A DNA stretch of 64,000 nucleotides, taken from positions 372,001 through 436,000 of the forward strand of contig NZ_QSFA01000001.1 of NCBI RefSeq assembly GCF_003467125.1, read 5' to 3'. A program made the translations under genes and the position numbers. Of the stretch, positions 34,046 to 42,492 are shown piece after piece (the first letter of the stretch is position 1; each line of letters begins with the position of its first letter). The notes below the pieces were generated by a model. It worked only from the letters and a program-made list of their open reading frames with translations, was not told the origin of the DNA and ran no database searches. The DNA comes from Megasphaera sp. AM44-1BH (lineage in GTDB: Bacteria; Bacillota; Negativicutes; Veillonellales; Megasphaeraceae).

Positions 34046-34753
34046 TTATGCATCGGCCCGGAAGGCACCTACGTGCTGTTCCGCAAATTTATACGCCAGC
34101 TGGATGACCGTGCATACGATGAGATATACAATAAACACATCCAGGTACGATTCAATATAGTTATAACCGTAAGAAGCGGCAATTTTCCCGATAGCCAGCA
34201 CATCTTTGACAGTCATAAGGAATGCCAGCGACGTCCCTTTGATCAGGTTGACCGTAATATTGCAGACCGCCGGCAGCGCTACGACCATGGCCTGGGGAAT
34301 GATGACCTTACAGTAGGTCTGAAATTCCGAAAGGCCAATAGAAACACCGGCTTCGAGCTGCCCCTTCGGTATGCTCAGCAGAGCCGAACGGAATACTTCT
34401 GCCAGAAGGGCAATGGTATTCAGGGAAAAGACGACGACTGCATACCAGAATGGATCGACACTGTCGAAGACATTGAAATCCGAACCAAGAGATTTGACCA
34501 CGACGTTCAGAAAACTCGGCAGCAGACTATAGAGAAGCAGAATCTGCAGAATAATGGGGGTCCCCCGGACAAAGGAGATGTATGCCTGGGTAAGGCCGCT
34601 GCCGATGAGGTTGCCTTTAATGCGGAGAACTGCCATATAAAAGGCAACCGGAGCCGCAATGATAAGGCTGAGAGCTGTCAGGCCCAGAGTCGTTCCGATA
34701 CCACCCCATACCTTATAAAAGGTTTCTATCATAAATGTATAATCCAGTTCCAT
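34046..34753 (-). CDS. Amino-acid ABC transporter permease (TcyM type)
   Basis: This 235-residue membrane permease has about five helices and the ATPase-docking motif EVFRSALLSIPKGQLEAGVSIGLS. It pairs with the other permease encoded upstream to form a heterodimeric channel, as in TcyLM of B. subtilis. GGAG lies 9 bases before the start. Confidence 0.9.
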   Translation of the reverse strand: MELDYTFMIETFYKVWGGIGTTLGLTALSLIIAAPVAFYMAVLRIKGNLIGSGLTQAYISFVRGTPIILQILLLYSLLPSFLNVVVKSLGSDFNVFDSVDPFWYAVVVFSLNTIALLAEVFRSALLSIPKGQLEAGVSIGLSEFQTYCKVIIPQAMVVALPAVCNITVNLIKGTSLAFLMTVKDVLAIGKIAASYGYNYIESYLDVFIVYLIVCTVIQLAYKFAEQHVGAFRADA

Positions 34754-34769
34754 ACGTGCACTCCTTTTC

Positions 34770-35564
34770 CTAGCCCTGACGCTGAATGCGCCGCATCAGC
34801 GATGGTACATTCTTCCATACAGGCAGCATGCGGGCCTTTGCCCGTGCCGGATTCTTCGCCCGGAGGCTCTGCCCCTTGTCCAGGTGTTCTTCCAGCCGGA
34901 GGAACCCTTTGGCAATACAGGTCGTCATGATCCAGTACACAATCATGCAGGCCAGATAAATTTCCACACCATACGCCCCGAAGTTCTGGGCAATGATCAG
35001 ATTTCCCTTGCCTATCATATCGATGAGTCCGATGGTATAGGCCAGGGCCCCTTCTTTCAGCAAGTTGATGACGGAATTGCCAAAGTTCGGCAGGGCAATG
35101 ACCGTAGCCTGGGGCAGCATGACCTGACGGAATGCCTGGAACGGGGACAGGCCAATGCTGACCGCCGCTTCATACTGTCCTTTTGGGACGGCCTGATAGG
35201 CGGCCCGGAATACTTCCGAAATATAGGCGCCAAATAACAGAGTAAAAGTGATGATGGCAAAAACGGCACGGTTCGTATCGTTGATGTCATAATCAGTCAT
35301 CGATTCTATCAGTTTGGGCAGGCCATAAAACACGATGAACAACAGGACAATAGAAGGCGTGCAGCGCATGATATAGATATAGCCGTTGGCAATCCAGCGC
35401 AGCACGCGGTGGCGGCCCGTCCTGGCCCAGGCCAGTATCATCCCCAGCAGAGAGCCGAGGAGGATACTTGTGACGGCTACGAGCAAAGTCACGTCCAGAT
35501 AGGACAGAAGGTCCGGTATGACCTGTACGATCATGGACGGATCAAATACTCTCGTACTATTCAC
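34770..35564 (-). CDS. Amino-acid ABC transporter permease (TcyL type)
   Basis: This 264-residue permease has about five helices and the docking motif EVFRAAYQAVPKGQYEAAVSIGLS. It has a basic C-terminal tail (RAKNPARAKARM). The start codon is GTG at 35564 with GGAGGAG 6 bases upstream. It is the first permease of the importer. Confidence 0.9.
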   Translation of the reverse strand: MNSTRVFDPSMIVQVIPDLLSYLDVTLLVAVTSILLGSLLGMILAWARTGRHRVLRWIANGYIYIMRCTPSIVLLFIVFYGLPKLIESMTDYDINDTNRAVFAIITFTLLFGAYISEVFRAAYQAVPKGQYEAAVSIGLSPFQAFRQVMLPQATVIALPNFGNSVINLLKEGALAYTIGLIDMIGKGNLIIAQNFGAYGVEIYLACMIVYWIMTTCIAKGFLRLEEHLDKGQSLRAKNPARAKARMLPVWKNVPSLMRRIQRQG

Positions 35565-35583
35565 AATGCACTCCTCCTCTCAC

Positions 35584-36447
35584 TTACTGTCCGATATACT
35601 GGGACAGGCTTTCACCAAAATATTTCTGTTCCAGTTCGGCAATCTTTCCTTCATCACGAAGTTCTTTGATAGCCTTATCGACTTCGTCTTTCAGTTTCGT
35701 TTCTTTCTTATTGATCAACGGATAAGTCGGGATGCCTTTGTAACGAATATAGGCCAGCTGATCATTGAACTGATGATACGGGGCATCGTCTTTTACAATA
35801 TTGTTCTTGTAGCTCAGTTCAACTTCCAGATAGGCATCATAGCGGCCTTCCATGACCCAGCTGTAGGCATCGGCAATCTGGAATGCTTCCGACGACTTCA
35901 GGTCGATGGGCTTGTCCGGATGTTCTTTGTTATACGTATCGATGACCATGTAACGCGCATCCTGCGGGGCAATCGGCACGAGTTTGCCACTGTGCTGGGC
36001 AAAGGAATCCATGTCTTTTACTTTATCGGCTTCATCTTTGCGGATGACCAGGCCGATGACGCTGGCACCGATGTAATTATCAGTAAAGAGATATTTCTTT
36101 TCCCGGGCTGCCGTTTTCCAGATGCCCTTGGTACCAATGGTGTATTTCCCCGATTCGACGCCAATCAGAAGATCATCGTCCGAGGTTGGCGTGAATTTCC
36201 ATTCATACTGTGGCAGTTTCTTGGCAACTTCTTTCATGACTGCCACTTCAAAGCCGTCGGCTTCGCCTTTGTCATTGACGAAATCATAGGGCACATAGTA
36301 ATTCGTATAGGCTACATTGACGACCTTTTTCTTACCGCCATCACCAGCTGCGGCACTGTCTTTCTTGCTGCATCCGGCAAGACCGGCTGCAACGACACCA
36401 ATCAGAGCGGCTGTGATGACAAATTTCCCTAATTTTTTTATATTCAT
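35584..36447 (-). CDS. Amino-acid ABC transporter substrate-binding lipoprotein
   Basis: This 287-residue family 3 receptor has a lipoprotein signal peptide ending GLAGC (Cys about residue 26). The binding body contains VAYTNYYVPYDFVNDKGEADGFEVAVMKEVAKKL. GGGG lies about 10 bases before the start. It follows the URO-D-like gene by about 40 bases in the T-box-controlled operon. The ligand is inferred to be cystine, cysteine or a close analogue from the T-box only. Confidence 0.9.
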   Translation of the reverse strand: MNIKKLGKFVITAALIGVVAAGLAGCSKKDSAAAGDGGKKKVVNVAYTNYYVPYDFVNDKGEADGFEVAVMKEVAKKLPQYEWKFTPTSDDDLLIGVESGKYTIGTKGIWKTAAREKKYLFTDNYIGASVIGLVIRKDEADKVKDMDSFAQHSGKLVPIAPQDARYMVIDTYNKEHPDKPIDLKSSEAFQIADAYSWVMEGRYDAYLEVELSYKNNIVKDDAPYHQFNDQLAYIRYKGIPTYPLINKKETKLKDEVDKAIKELRDEGKIAELEQKYFGESLSQYIGQ

Positions 36448-36487
36448 GATGAAATCCCCCTATATGCTTTACCAGTTATGTAATCGA

Positions 36488-37492
36488 TTATTTTGCAGCT
36501 TCCCGTACCCATTCAAACCGCTGCCAGTCTGTATCGCGCGGCACCGTGCAGTCTGCACCGAGGATGATGCCCTGCCGTCCGGCACGATTCAGGATACGCT
36601 TCGTTTCAGCCTGTACTTCGTCTTTCGTACCCTTGTACAGTACTTCCGTTTCCAGATTGCCAAATCCGCCGAGAGCAGCGCGGCCGCCAAAAATCTTCCG
36701 TCCTTCTTCCAGGGGAACGCCTTCGACGACAGCTGCCCAATTAATGGTTTTTACATCGTAATCGGCATACCAGGTCAGGTCATTGCGGTGGCCGGACCAG
36801 CCGCAGATATGAAGGATATTGTAATCGCTGGCACTATTGGCAGCGGCGAGGATTTGTTTTTCACCCGGTGCCAGTACCTGATCATAGACATCTTTCGTAA
36901 TTCCGTCGCCGAGAAGATTCTGGAGACTGAAGTAGATGCCCGTCGCTCCGCCTTCGGTAATAATCCGTCGGGCGAGTTTTGCCAGGTCTCCGGAAATGAC
37001 ATCCAGCCCCTGCCGCACAGCATCGGCATCTTCCCGTACGAGGCGGCTCAGCCAGGCATCGCCCTGAGTAATATCAGGGAGCATGAACTTCACGGTCGTA
37101 CCGGCGCAGAAGAGGTTATAAAACATAGCCACGTCATTGCCATACTTGCTGGTCAGTCTCCTGGCATAGGCAATCTGTGTCGTAAACCACGGATCATCAT
37201 CCGAAAGAGGCTGGATCTTTTTGAAGTCAGCAGCGTCTTTTATATTGAATGCTGTTCTATTTTCATAAGGGAAAAATCCATCGGTCATGATTTTTACAAA
37301 ATCCGGCTTCACCGTTTCGATGTATTTCGCCTGTCCCGCATAGAGCTGTTCTATCAATTCCGGGTGCTGGAACGAATCGGAATGAATTTCATCTCCCAGG
37401 AAATGGAACCAGAATCCCGAAGGGACCCGGTCTACGGGCTTGTTGTCCATAGCGGCCAATACTAGTTCTTTTTTACTCTGTGTCATTGTCAT
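36488..37492 (-). CDS. URO-D superfamily protein with a methyltransferase-type zinc site
   Basis: This 334-residue TIM-barrel protein resembles uroporphyrinogen decarboxylase, but it carries HIC (in ILHICGW) and a late Cys in LGADCTVP. This is the His-x-Cys...Cys zinc site of MtaA/CmuA-type corrinoid methyltransferases and MetE-like enzymes that activate thiols. It is therefore more likely a thiol methyltransferase than a haem enzyme. It is the first gene behind the T-box and is followed by the importer. GGAGGAGG sits directly upstream; ATG at 37492 or 37486 may be used. The substrate is unknown. Confidence 0.78.
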   Translation of the reverse strand: MTMTQSKKELVLAAMDNKPVDRVPSGFWFHFLGDEIHSDSFQHPELIEQLYAGQAKYIETVKPDFVKIMTDGFFPYENRTAFNIKDAADFKKIQPLSDDDPWFTTQIAYARRLTSKYGNDVAMFYNLFCAGTTVKFMLPDITQGDAWLSRLVREDADAVRQGLDVISGDLAKLARRIITEGGATGIYFSLQNLLGDGITKDVYDQVLAPGEKQILAAANSASDYNILHICGWSGHRNDLTWYADYDVKTINWAAVVEGVPLEEGRKIFGGRAALGGFGNLETEVLYKGTKDEVQAETKRILNRAGRQGIILGADCTVPRDTDWQRFEWVREAAK

Positions 37493-37579
37493 GTCCTCCT
37501 CCATTACTCCCATCATATTTCCTGCATTTTTGAAATATAATTCGAAACATTGGTTACATATTCTTGTTTTCCCCATTTA

Positions 37580-37823
37580 AAGGCAAAAAAAACACCGTCT
37601 CCTATGACAGAGACGGTGGTCCGTGGTTCCACTCTGCTTACAGCAAACGCTGTATCTCGATACCCGTAACGTGGGAAATCCGTATGTGCCTACTCCATTC
37701 GGCCCATCCGCTCGCGGAGGCATTCCAGCGCATTTGGCTTCTGCAGGAACTCTCAGCCTGGATTCCTGCTCTCTGTGTGACCGCCTGCGTGTACTTGTTC
37801 CGGTCTTGGCGTTTCCAATGTTT
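37580..37823 (-). promoter_or_regulatory. T-box leader, predicted cysteine-specific
   Basis: The minus-strand leader carries Stem I with AGTA and an AGAGAG region, the specifier-loop strand GGAATGCC (TGC at 37722-37720), the T-box AGAGTGGAACCACGG (37635-37621) and a terminator (ACCGTCTC/GAGACGGT, 37617-37594, then eight T). In the T-box, TGGA pairs with an acceptor end whose discriminator base is U. tRNA-Cys has U73 and tRNA-Met has A73, which favours the Cys reading TGC over the overlapping ATG register. Uncharged tRNA-Cys would turn on the URO-D-like gene and the importer. Confidence 0.88.
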
Positions 37824-37829
37824 ACGAAC

Positions 37830-37858
37830 ATAGTACACTTTCAAACAGCACTTGTCAA
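37830..37858 (-). promoter_or_regulatory. Promoter of the T-box operon
   Basis: On the minus strand TTGACA (37858-37853), 17 bases and TACTAT (37835-37830) lie just upstream of the T-box Stem I. Confidence 0.8.
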
Positions 37859-37909
37859 GTAGACTTTTAAAATTTTAGAACATAATTCGATTTAATTTTT
37901 GAAAAGTCA

Positions 37910-38680
37910 TTATTCCCCGTATGAATATCCCGGATTCAGAGTCATGCTGCGGCCGCCGGAAATTTCAAGAGATGCCGCTGTCATATACGATGCCTGTGAA
38001 CTGGCCAGAAACACGATAGGCCCGGCAATTTCTTCCGGTTCAGCGGCACGACGCAACAGGCAGGTCCTGCTCTGTTTTTCCAGATCATCGGCGGCAATCG
38101 TCGCCCGGACCAGTGGTGTCAGCGTAAACCCCGGCAGAATGGACACGACGCGGATGTGTTTCGATGCTACTTCTCCGGCAAAGGTATTGGTGAAGTTGAC
38201 GACGCCGGCTTTAAACGCCCCGTAGAGTGTTGCCCGCCCGGACGTGGCACACCGTGCAGCCAGGGATGCCACATTGACGATAACTCCTCCCTGACGGGAC
38301 AAATATGGCACAGCTGCCTGACTTCCCATGACGACAGATTTAAAATTGACAGCATAGGTCTGATCGATTTCTTTTCCTGTATACCACGTCCCTTTCCGGG
38401 CGATGGTCGCGCCTACATTATTGACCCACACATCGATACGGCCGAATCTGTCAAAGACACGACGGGCAAAGTCATGGACTTCCTCTTCCTTCGTCATATC
38501 GCAGGGAACGCCAAATGCCCGCGGCCCCAGGTTGGCCACAGCCTGTTCCAGGACATCTTTCCTGCGCCCGCAGACAGCTGCATATGCCCCTTCGGCAATA
38601 AAAGCCCGGGCAGCAGCAAACCCAATGCCTTCACTGCCTCCGGTAATAACGGCTACTTTATTCTGTAATCCCATATCCAT
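37910..38680 (-). CDS. Short-chain dehydrogenase/reductase
   Basis: This 256-residue classical SDR has the nucleotide-binding motif TGGSEGIGFA, NNVG (residues about 85-88), a catalytic Ser/Tyr/Lys region with YGAFKAG as YxxxK, and the PGFTLTP segment. Length is normal. The start is at 38680 with AAGGAG 8 bases upstream; the frame extends to 38758 without a site. Substrate specificity (sugar acid, hydroxyacyl or alcohol) cannot be read. It is divergent from the GlcD-type gene. Confidence 0.88.
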   Translation of the reverse strand: MDMGLQNKVAVITGGSEGIGFAAARAFIAEGAYAAVCGRRKDVLEQAVANLGPRAFGVPCDMTKEEEVHDFARRVFDRFGRIDVWVNNVGATIARKGTWYTGKEIDQTYAVNFKSVVMGSQAAVPYLSRQGGVIVNVASLAARCATSGRATLYGAFKAGVVNFTNTFAGEVASKHIRVVSILPGFTLTPLVRATIAADDLEKQSRTCLLRRAAEPEEIAGPIVFLASSQASYMTAASLEISGGRSMTLNPGYSYGE

Positions 38681-38818
38681 ACAAATCACTCCTTTTCGGT
38701 ATAGTTTAGCAGACATAGTCACATATTGCAAATCAGAATAAACGTTTCCTCTTTCCAACGGATAGAAACGTGATAGAATATACGCATACTCAATCTACTT
38801 TATGACAGGAGGCACATC

Positions 38819-40219
38819 ATGGAAACCTATCAATCCATCACACCGGAAATCATCGAAAAGCTCAAGGCCATTACGGGCCCTTCGTATGTTAAAACCGACA
38901 AGGACATCCTGGTACAGTACCAGACAGACTACGAAACGGACCCGCGCCGGTTCCATCTGCCGGAAGCGGCTGTCATCCCGGCCAATGCCGAAGAAATTTC
39001 CCAGATTGTCAAGCTGGCCAACGAATACCATTTCCCCATTACCGTCCGCAGTGGCGGCACGAGTCTGGCAGACGGCGCCATCCCCGTCTGCGGTGGCCTG
39101 GTCCTGTGTATGGAACGGCTCAACAAAATCATTGAACTCAATGAAGAAGGCATGTACATGACCGTCGAAGCCGGCGTGCGTACGGTAGACCTGCAAAAAG
39201 AAGCGAAAGCCCACGGCCTGCTCTACGCCGGGGATCCGTCCAGTGCCGAAAGCTGCATGATTGGAGCCAATCTGGCCACCAATGCTGGCGGTCTCAAAGC
39301 CGTCCGCTACGGCGTTACCCGCCATCAGGTATACTGCCTGGAAATGGTCACTCCCACAGGCGACATCGTCGAATGCGGCCGCATCCTGAAAAAATGCTCC
39401 ACCGGCTACGACCTGGAACAGCTCATCATCGGCAGTGAAGGAACGCTGGGCATCATCACCAAAGTCACAGTCAAGCTCATTCCCCTGCCGCCGTACCGCT
39501 TTGACGTCCTTGCCGTATATACAGACCCGCGCAAGGCCCTGTATATGGTTCCCAAACTGCTCAAAGCCGGCATCGACCCGACGAGCGTAGAATACATGGA
39601 TAACTCTTATGTCCGCAATACGGCCGATTACTGCCATTATTCGGATATGCCCCATTATGAAGACGGCATTTACGTCATCATCACCGTAGAAACATTCCGC
39701 GAAGACGAACTGGACAGCAAGATGGAAAGCGTCTGCACCATCTGTGAAGAATCGGGAGCTGTCGATGTCCTCGAAGCCGATGAACGCATCTGGAACATGC
39801 GCCGCAATGTCCAGACATCGTGCGAAATGGTCAGCAAAGTCTTCCTTACCGATGATGTCGTCGTACCGGTCCATAAAATCGCTTCAACCATCGAAAAAAT
39901 CATGGAAATCGGAGAAGACTACCCGTTCCAGGTCAAAATCAATGCCCATATCGGCGACGGCAATCTGCATATCGTCCTGTGCAAGATGGATATGAGCGAT
40001 GAAGAATGGGAAACGAGCGTCGAAAAATTCCATCAGCAGGTATACGCCTATGCTTACAGCGTCGGTGGCCGTCTGGCCGGTGAACACGGCATCGGAGCCA
40101 AAAAGCTCAAATACATGGAAGAATTCACTCCAAAGGGAGAACTGGCTATCATGAAAACCATCAAACGGGCCATGGATCCCAACAACATCCTCAATCCGGG
40201 AAAACTGATTGATGCGTAG
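38819..40219 (+). CDS. FAD-linked 2-hydroxyacid dehydrogenase (GlcD / D-lactate dehydrogenase type)
   Basis: This 466-residue flavoprotein has a PCMH FAD-binding domain (residues 35-215; TVRSGGTSLADGAIP and GGLKAVRYGVTRHQV) and a FAD-oxidase C domain ending with HIGDGNLH and GEHGIGAKK, which hold the active-site histidines. It oxidises D-lactate, glycolate or another 2-hydroxyacid. In lactate-fermenting Negativicutes such enzymes pass electrons to ETF. GGAGG lies 8 bases before the start. It is followed by its own terminator. Confidence 0.9.
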   Translation: METYQSITPEIIEKLKAITGPSYVKTDKDILVQYQTDYETDPRRFHLPEAAVIPANAEEISQIVKLANEYHFPITVRSGGTSLADGAIPVCGGLVLCMERLNKIIELNEEGMYMTVEAGVRTVDLQKEAKAHGLLYAGDPSSAESCMIGANLATNAGGLKAVRYGVTRHQVYCLEMVTPTGDIVECGRILKKCSTGYDLEQLIIGSEGTLGIITKVTVKLIPLPPYRFDVLAVYTDPRKALYMVPKLLKAGIDPTSVEYMDNSYVRNTADYCHYSDMPHYEDGIYVIITVETFREDELDSKMESVCTICEESGAVDVLEADERIWNMRRNVQTSCEMVSKVFLTDDVVVPVHKIASTIEKIMEIGEDYPFQVKINAHIGDGNLHIVLCKMDMSDEEWETSVEKFHQQVYAYAYSVGGRLAGEHGIGAKKLKYMEEFTPKGELAIMKTIKRAMDPNNILNPGKLIDA

Positions 40220-40220
40220 A

Positions 40221-40257
40221 AAAAGCGGCTGTCGTCCGAAGACAGCCGCTTTTTTTG
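40221..40257 (+). terminator. Terminator of the GlcD-type gene
   Basis: A 13-bp stem AAAAGCGGCTGTC / GACAGCCGCTTTT with a 7-base loop, followed by more T, begins two bases past the stop codon. Confidence 0.9.
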
Positions 40258-40264
40258 AGTATTA

Positions 40265-40338
40265 AGTTTGTAGTTTGTAGTTTTTAGTGAAGGCTTTTAA
40301 TCTTAAAGCCACCTTCTACAAACTCCGTACTACAAACT
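40265..40338 (-). terminator. Long inverted repeat with tandem AGTTTGTAGT units
   Basis: AGTTTGTAGT occurs twice, overlapping, at 40265 and 40272. It is complemented by CTACAAACT at 40316 and ACTACAAACT at 40329, with an inner GAAGGCTTT / AAAGCC-acc-TTC stem. It covers the end of the MFS gene on the minus strand and probably terminates it. Confidence 0.5.
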
Positions 40339-41497
40339 ATCTTTCCTTCAAAATTTGCAATGCCATGACCGACATGACGACCAGAAGGACCGTGACCAGC
40401 CCGAAGGAGGCATACAGGCTGAACGCCCGTCCAATGAAGCCGAGGACAGCCGGAGCCAGCAGGATGCCGACATAGCCAATGGTGCTGACAGCCGAAACGG
40501 CATCCGCCACGGGCATGACCTTCTGTGTACCCAGCAATGAATAAAAGACCGGTACCGTGTTGGCACATCCCACACCGATGAGAATGAATGCGACAAAGAG
40601 CATCAGCCCTTGTTGCAACAGGAGAATACCAAGAAACCCTGCAAAGGCAATGGGCAGGGAAACTGCCAGGATACGACGGCTGCCAAAATGCATGACAAGG
40701 GAATCGCCGGGCAGCCGCATGAGAAAGGCAGCTGCCGTAAACAGCGTCAGTCCCAGTCCGGAATGAGAGATATCCACACCCTTTTCTGTCGTCAGGAATA
40801 CACCGCTCCAGTCATTGATAGACCCTTCGACAAGAAAGGAAATGGTGCAGATGATACCGATAAGCAGAATATATGGTTTAGGCCGGGTAAAATGAGAAGA
40901 ACCGCTTTTTTCCTGTCTGTCCTGCATCAGCTGGGGCGCAAAGAAGACGATACACAAAGCAATGATCATGGTTGCTGCCAGAGCTACCAGTTTCCAGTAC
41001 AGTCCCAATGAAAGAAGCAGGGCAAAAAAAGCAGCTCCGGAAAAATTTCCCAGAGACCACATGGCCTGCAGTCCTGACATGAGCCGCTTATGGATTTTCC
41101 GTTCCATATAAATTCCATTGATATTGACTACAACATCCGAAAGCCCAAGGGACGCTCCCAGTACGACAGCACACCCTATAGCGCCGGCATAAACTGGCAT
41201 ATGACATAACCCATTAAGGCAGACTATCATTCCCAGGCCCCCCAGCGTCAGCGAACGGCGGCATCCCAGCCGTGCCGCAACAGCACCGGCAAAAAACATC
41301 ATGACTAAGGCCCCCGCTCCCAGCGCGAGCAGCAGAATGCCCAGATGGTCATCAGGTATTTCCAGATTGCGTTTCAAAAAGGGAATGAGGGACGCCCAGG
41401 CCGTAAAGCCAAATCCTCCGAGAAAATAAAATGCCTTTGCAGCATATATTTCCCAACGTATCTTTTTCTTATGCTGCATACATTCTGTATATCTCAT
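40337..41497 (-). CDS. MFS transporter, YbjJ-like
   Basis: This 386-residue major facilitator protein has about 12 membrane helices. The loop RLGCRRSLTLGG matches the MFS loop 2-3 motif. The start is the ATG at 41497, with a perfect GGAGGTGA site upstream; the frame runs to 41695 through the leader without a site. The substrate is unknown. The gene is unusual in having an attenuator directly before its ribosome binding site, so its expression is controlled by the leader RNA. Confidence 0.87.
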   Translation of the reverse strand: MRYTECMQHKKKIRWEIYAAKAFYFLGGFGFTAWASLIPFLKRNLEIPDDHLGILLLALGAGALVMMFFAGAVAARLGCRRSLTLGGLGMIVCLNGLCHMPVYAGAIGCAVVLGASLGLSDVVVNINGIYMERKIHKRLMSGLQAMWSLGNFSGAAFFALLLSLGLYWKLVALAATMIIALCIVFFAPQLMQDRQEKSGSSHFTRPKPYILLIGIICTISFLVEGSINDWSGVFLTTEKGVDISHSGLGLTLFTAAAFLMRLPGDSLVMHFGSRRILAVSLPIAFAGFLGILLLQQGLMLFVAFILIGVGCANTVPVFYSLLGTQKVMPVADAVSAVSTIGYVGILLAPAVLGFIGRAFSLYASFGLVTVLLVVMSVMALQILKER

Positions 41498-41518
41498 CGA
41501 ACTGTCACCTCCACAGAC

Positions 41519-41660
41519 AAAAAAAGCCGGACAAGAACCGGCATACCGTCTATATCTTAGTTCGACAGATACCTGTACGCAGATATCTGTTCTCCGATAT
41601 ATCGTCTGCCGACATCTTATCCGGCTGCATACATTACGATTATACACCCTCCGATGAGCA
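41519..41660 (-). promoter_or_regulatory. Structured leader with attenuator upstream of the MFS gene
   Basis: Reading the minus strand, the leader has a GCCGG/CGGC hairpin (41625-41608) inside an ATCGT/ACGAT helix, and a TATATC/GATATA helix (41601-41596 with 41556-41551). The latter encloses a full 11-bp hairpin (41590-41580 with 41575-41565, tetraloop CGTA). A terminator GCCGG-ttcttgt-CCGGC and seven T (41542-41519) follows, ending 12 bases before the GGAGG. The GCCGG of the first hairpin can also pair with the terminator's CCGGC. I cannot match it to a known riboswitch class. Confidence 0.6.
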
Positions 41661-41667
41661 CATATAT

Positions 41668-41697
41668 TATAGCACGAAAAGAAGAATCCTGACAAGG
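41668..41697 (-). promoter_or_regulatory. Promoter of the MFS leader
   Basis: On the minus strand TTGTCA, an 18-base spacer and TATAAT followed by ATATGTG form a strong promoter. It lies just past the end of the response-regulator gene, giving a leader of about 165 bases before the MFS start codon. Confidence 0.7.
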
Positions 41698-41724
41698 ACC
41701 GGGGAACTTCCGGCGTACTCCAGG

Positions 41725-42492
41725 TCAGGAATTTCCCGATTGTTCAAAGAACTTTTTCGGCGACATGCCGACGTACTTCTTAAACACCTGTATGAAGTAT
41801 TTATAATCAGAAAATCCGACCATATCCGCGATTTCATAGACCTTATAATCGGTTTCCTTCATTTTTTTCACGGCCTGCTGAATGCGGTAGCGGTTGAGGT
41901 AATCGTGAAAGGTATAATGCATCTCTTCCTTAAACTTTGTCTGGAGATACACGCTGGATACCCCCAGGTCCTCACAGACATCCTGCAGGAGAATTTTTTG
42001 TGAATACTGCGATTCTATGATCTGCAGCACTTTCCGCACATAGCGGTTTCCCGGTTCGGGCAGTCCATCCGGCAAATGTATCTGCACGGGCCGGGCCTGA
42101 ACCTGCCGTTCAAACTGGCGCAACGTATCAATCTTCTCTTTCACCCGTATCAGCGCTTTATGAAGGGCCGTAAAGTCCACAGGCTTCAGCAGATATTCTG
42201 TTACATCCAGAGAAATAGCACGCTGGGCATATTCAAATTCATCATAGCCAGAAATGACAATAGCTGCATACGGTATGGACCGGGTCTGCTCCAGCATATC
42301 CAATCCGCTCAGGAAAGGCATCCTTACATCGGTAATAACCATATCAGGCCTTAATTTCCGGATTTTTTCAGTTCCTTCCACTCCGTCTCCGGCTTCACCG
42401 ACAACGACACAATCTTCTTTTTCCCAGTCTACGAGATACATGAGCCCCTTTCGGATAATCTCTTCATCTTCTACGAGCAGAACCTTATACAT
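41725..42492 (-). CDS. Response regulator, YesN/AraC type
   Basis: This 255-residue regulator has an N-terminal receiver (YKVLLVEDEE, phospho-acceptor Asp in DMVITDVRMP, Lys in LKPVD) and a C-terminal AraC helix-turn-helix pair (residues 150-250, GVSSVYLQTKFKEEM and VGFSDYKYFIQVFKKYVGMSP). The start is the ATG at 42492, which overlaps the end of the kinase gene. It is the output partner of that kinase and the last gene of the importer operon. Confidence 0.9.
   Translation of the reverse strand: MYKVLLVEDEEIIRKGLMYLVDWEKEDCVVVGEAGDGVEGTEKIRKLRPDMVITDVRMPFLSGLDMLEQTRSIPYAAIVISGYDEFEYAQRAISLDVTEYLLKPVDFTALHKALIRVKEKIDTLRQFERQVQARPVQIHLPDGLPEPGNRYVRKVLQIIESQYSQKILLQDVCEDLGVSSVYLQTKFKEEMHYTFHDYLNRYRIQQAVKKMKETDYKVYEIADMVGFSDYKYFIQVFKKYVGMSPKKFFEQSGNS

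Noticed and set aside
37577..37833. Several 60-90 codon frames on both strands
   Set aside because: They lie within the T-box leader RNA and have no ribosome binding site.
38795..39874. 359-codon minus-strand reading frame
   Set aside because: Antisense of the FAD-linked dehydrogenase gene.
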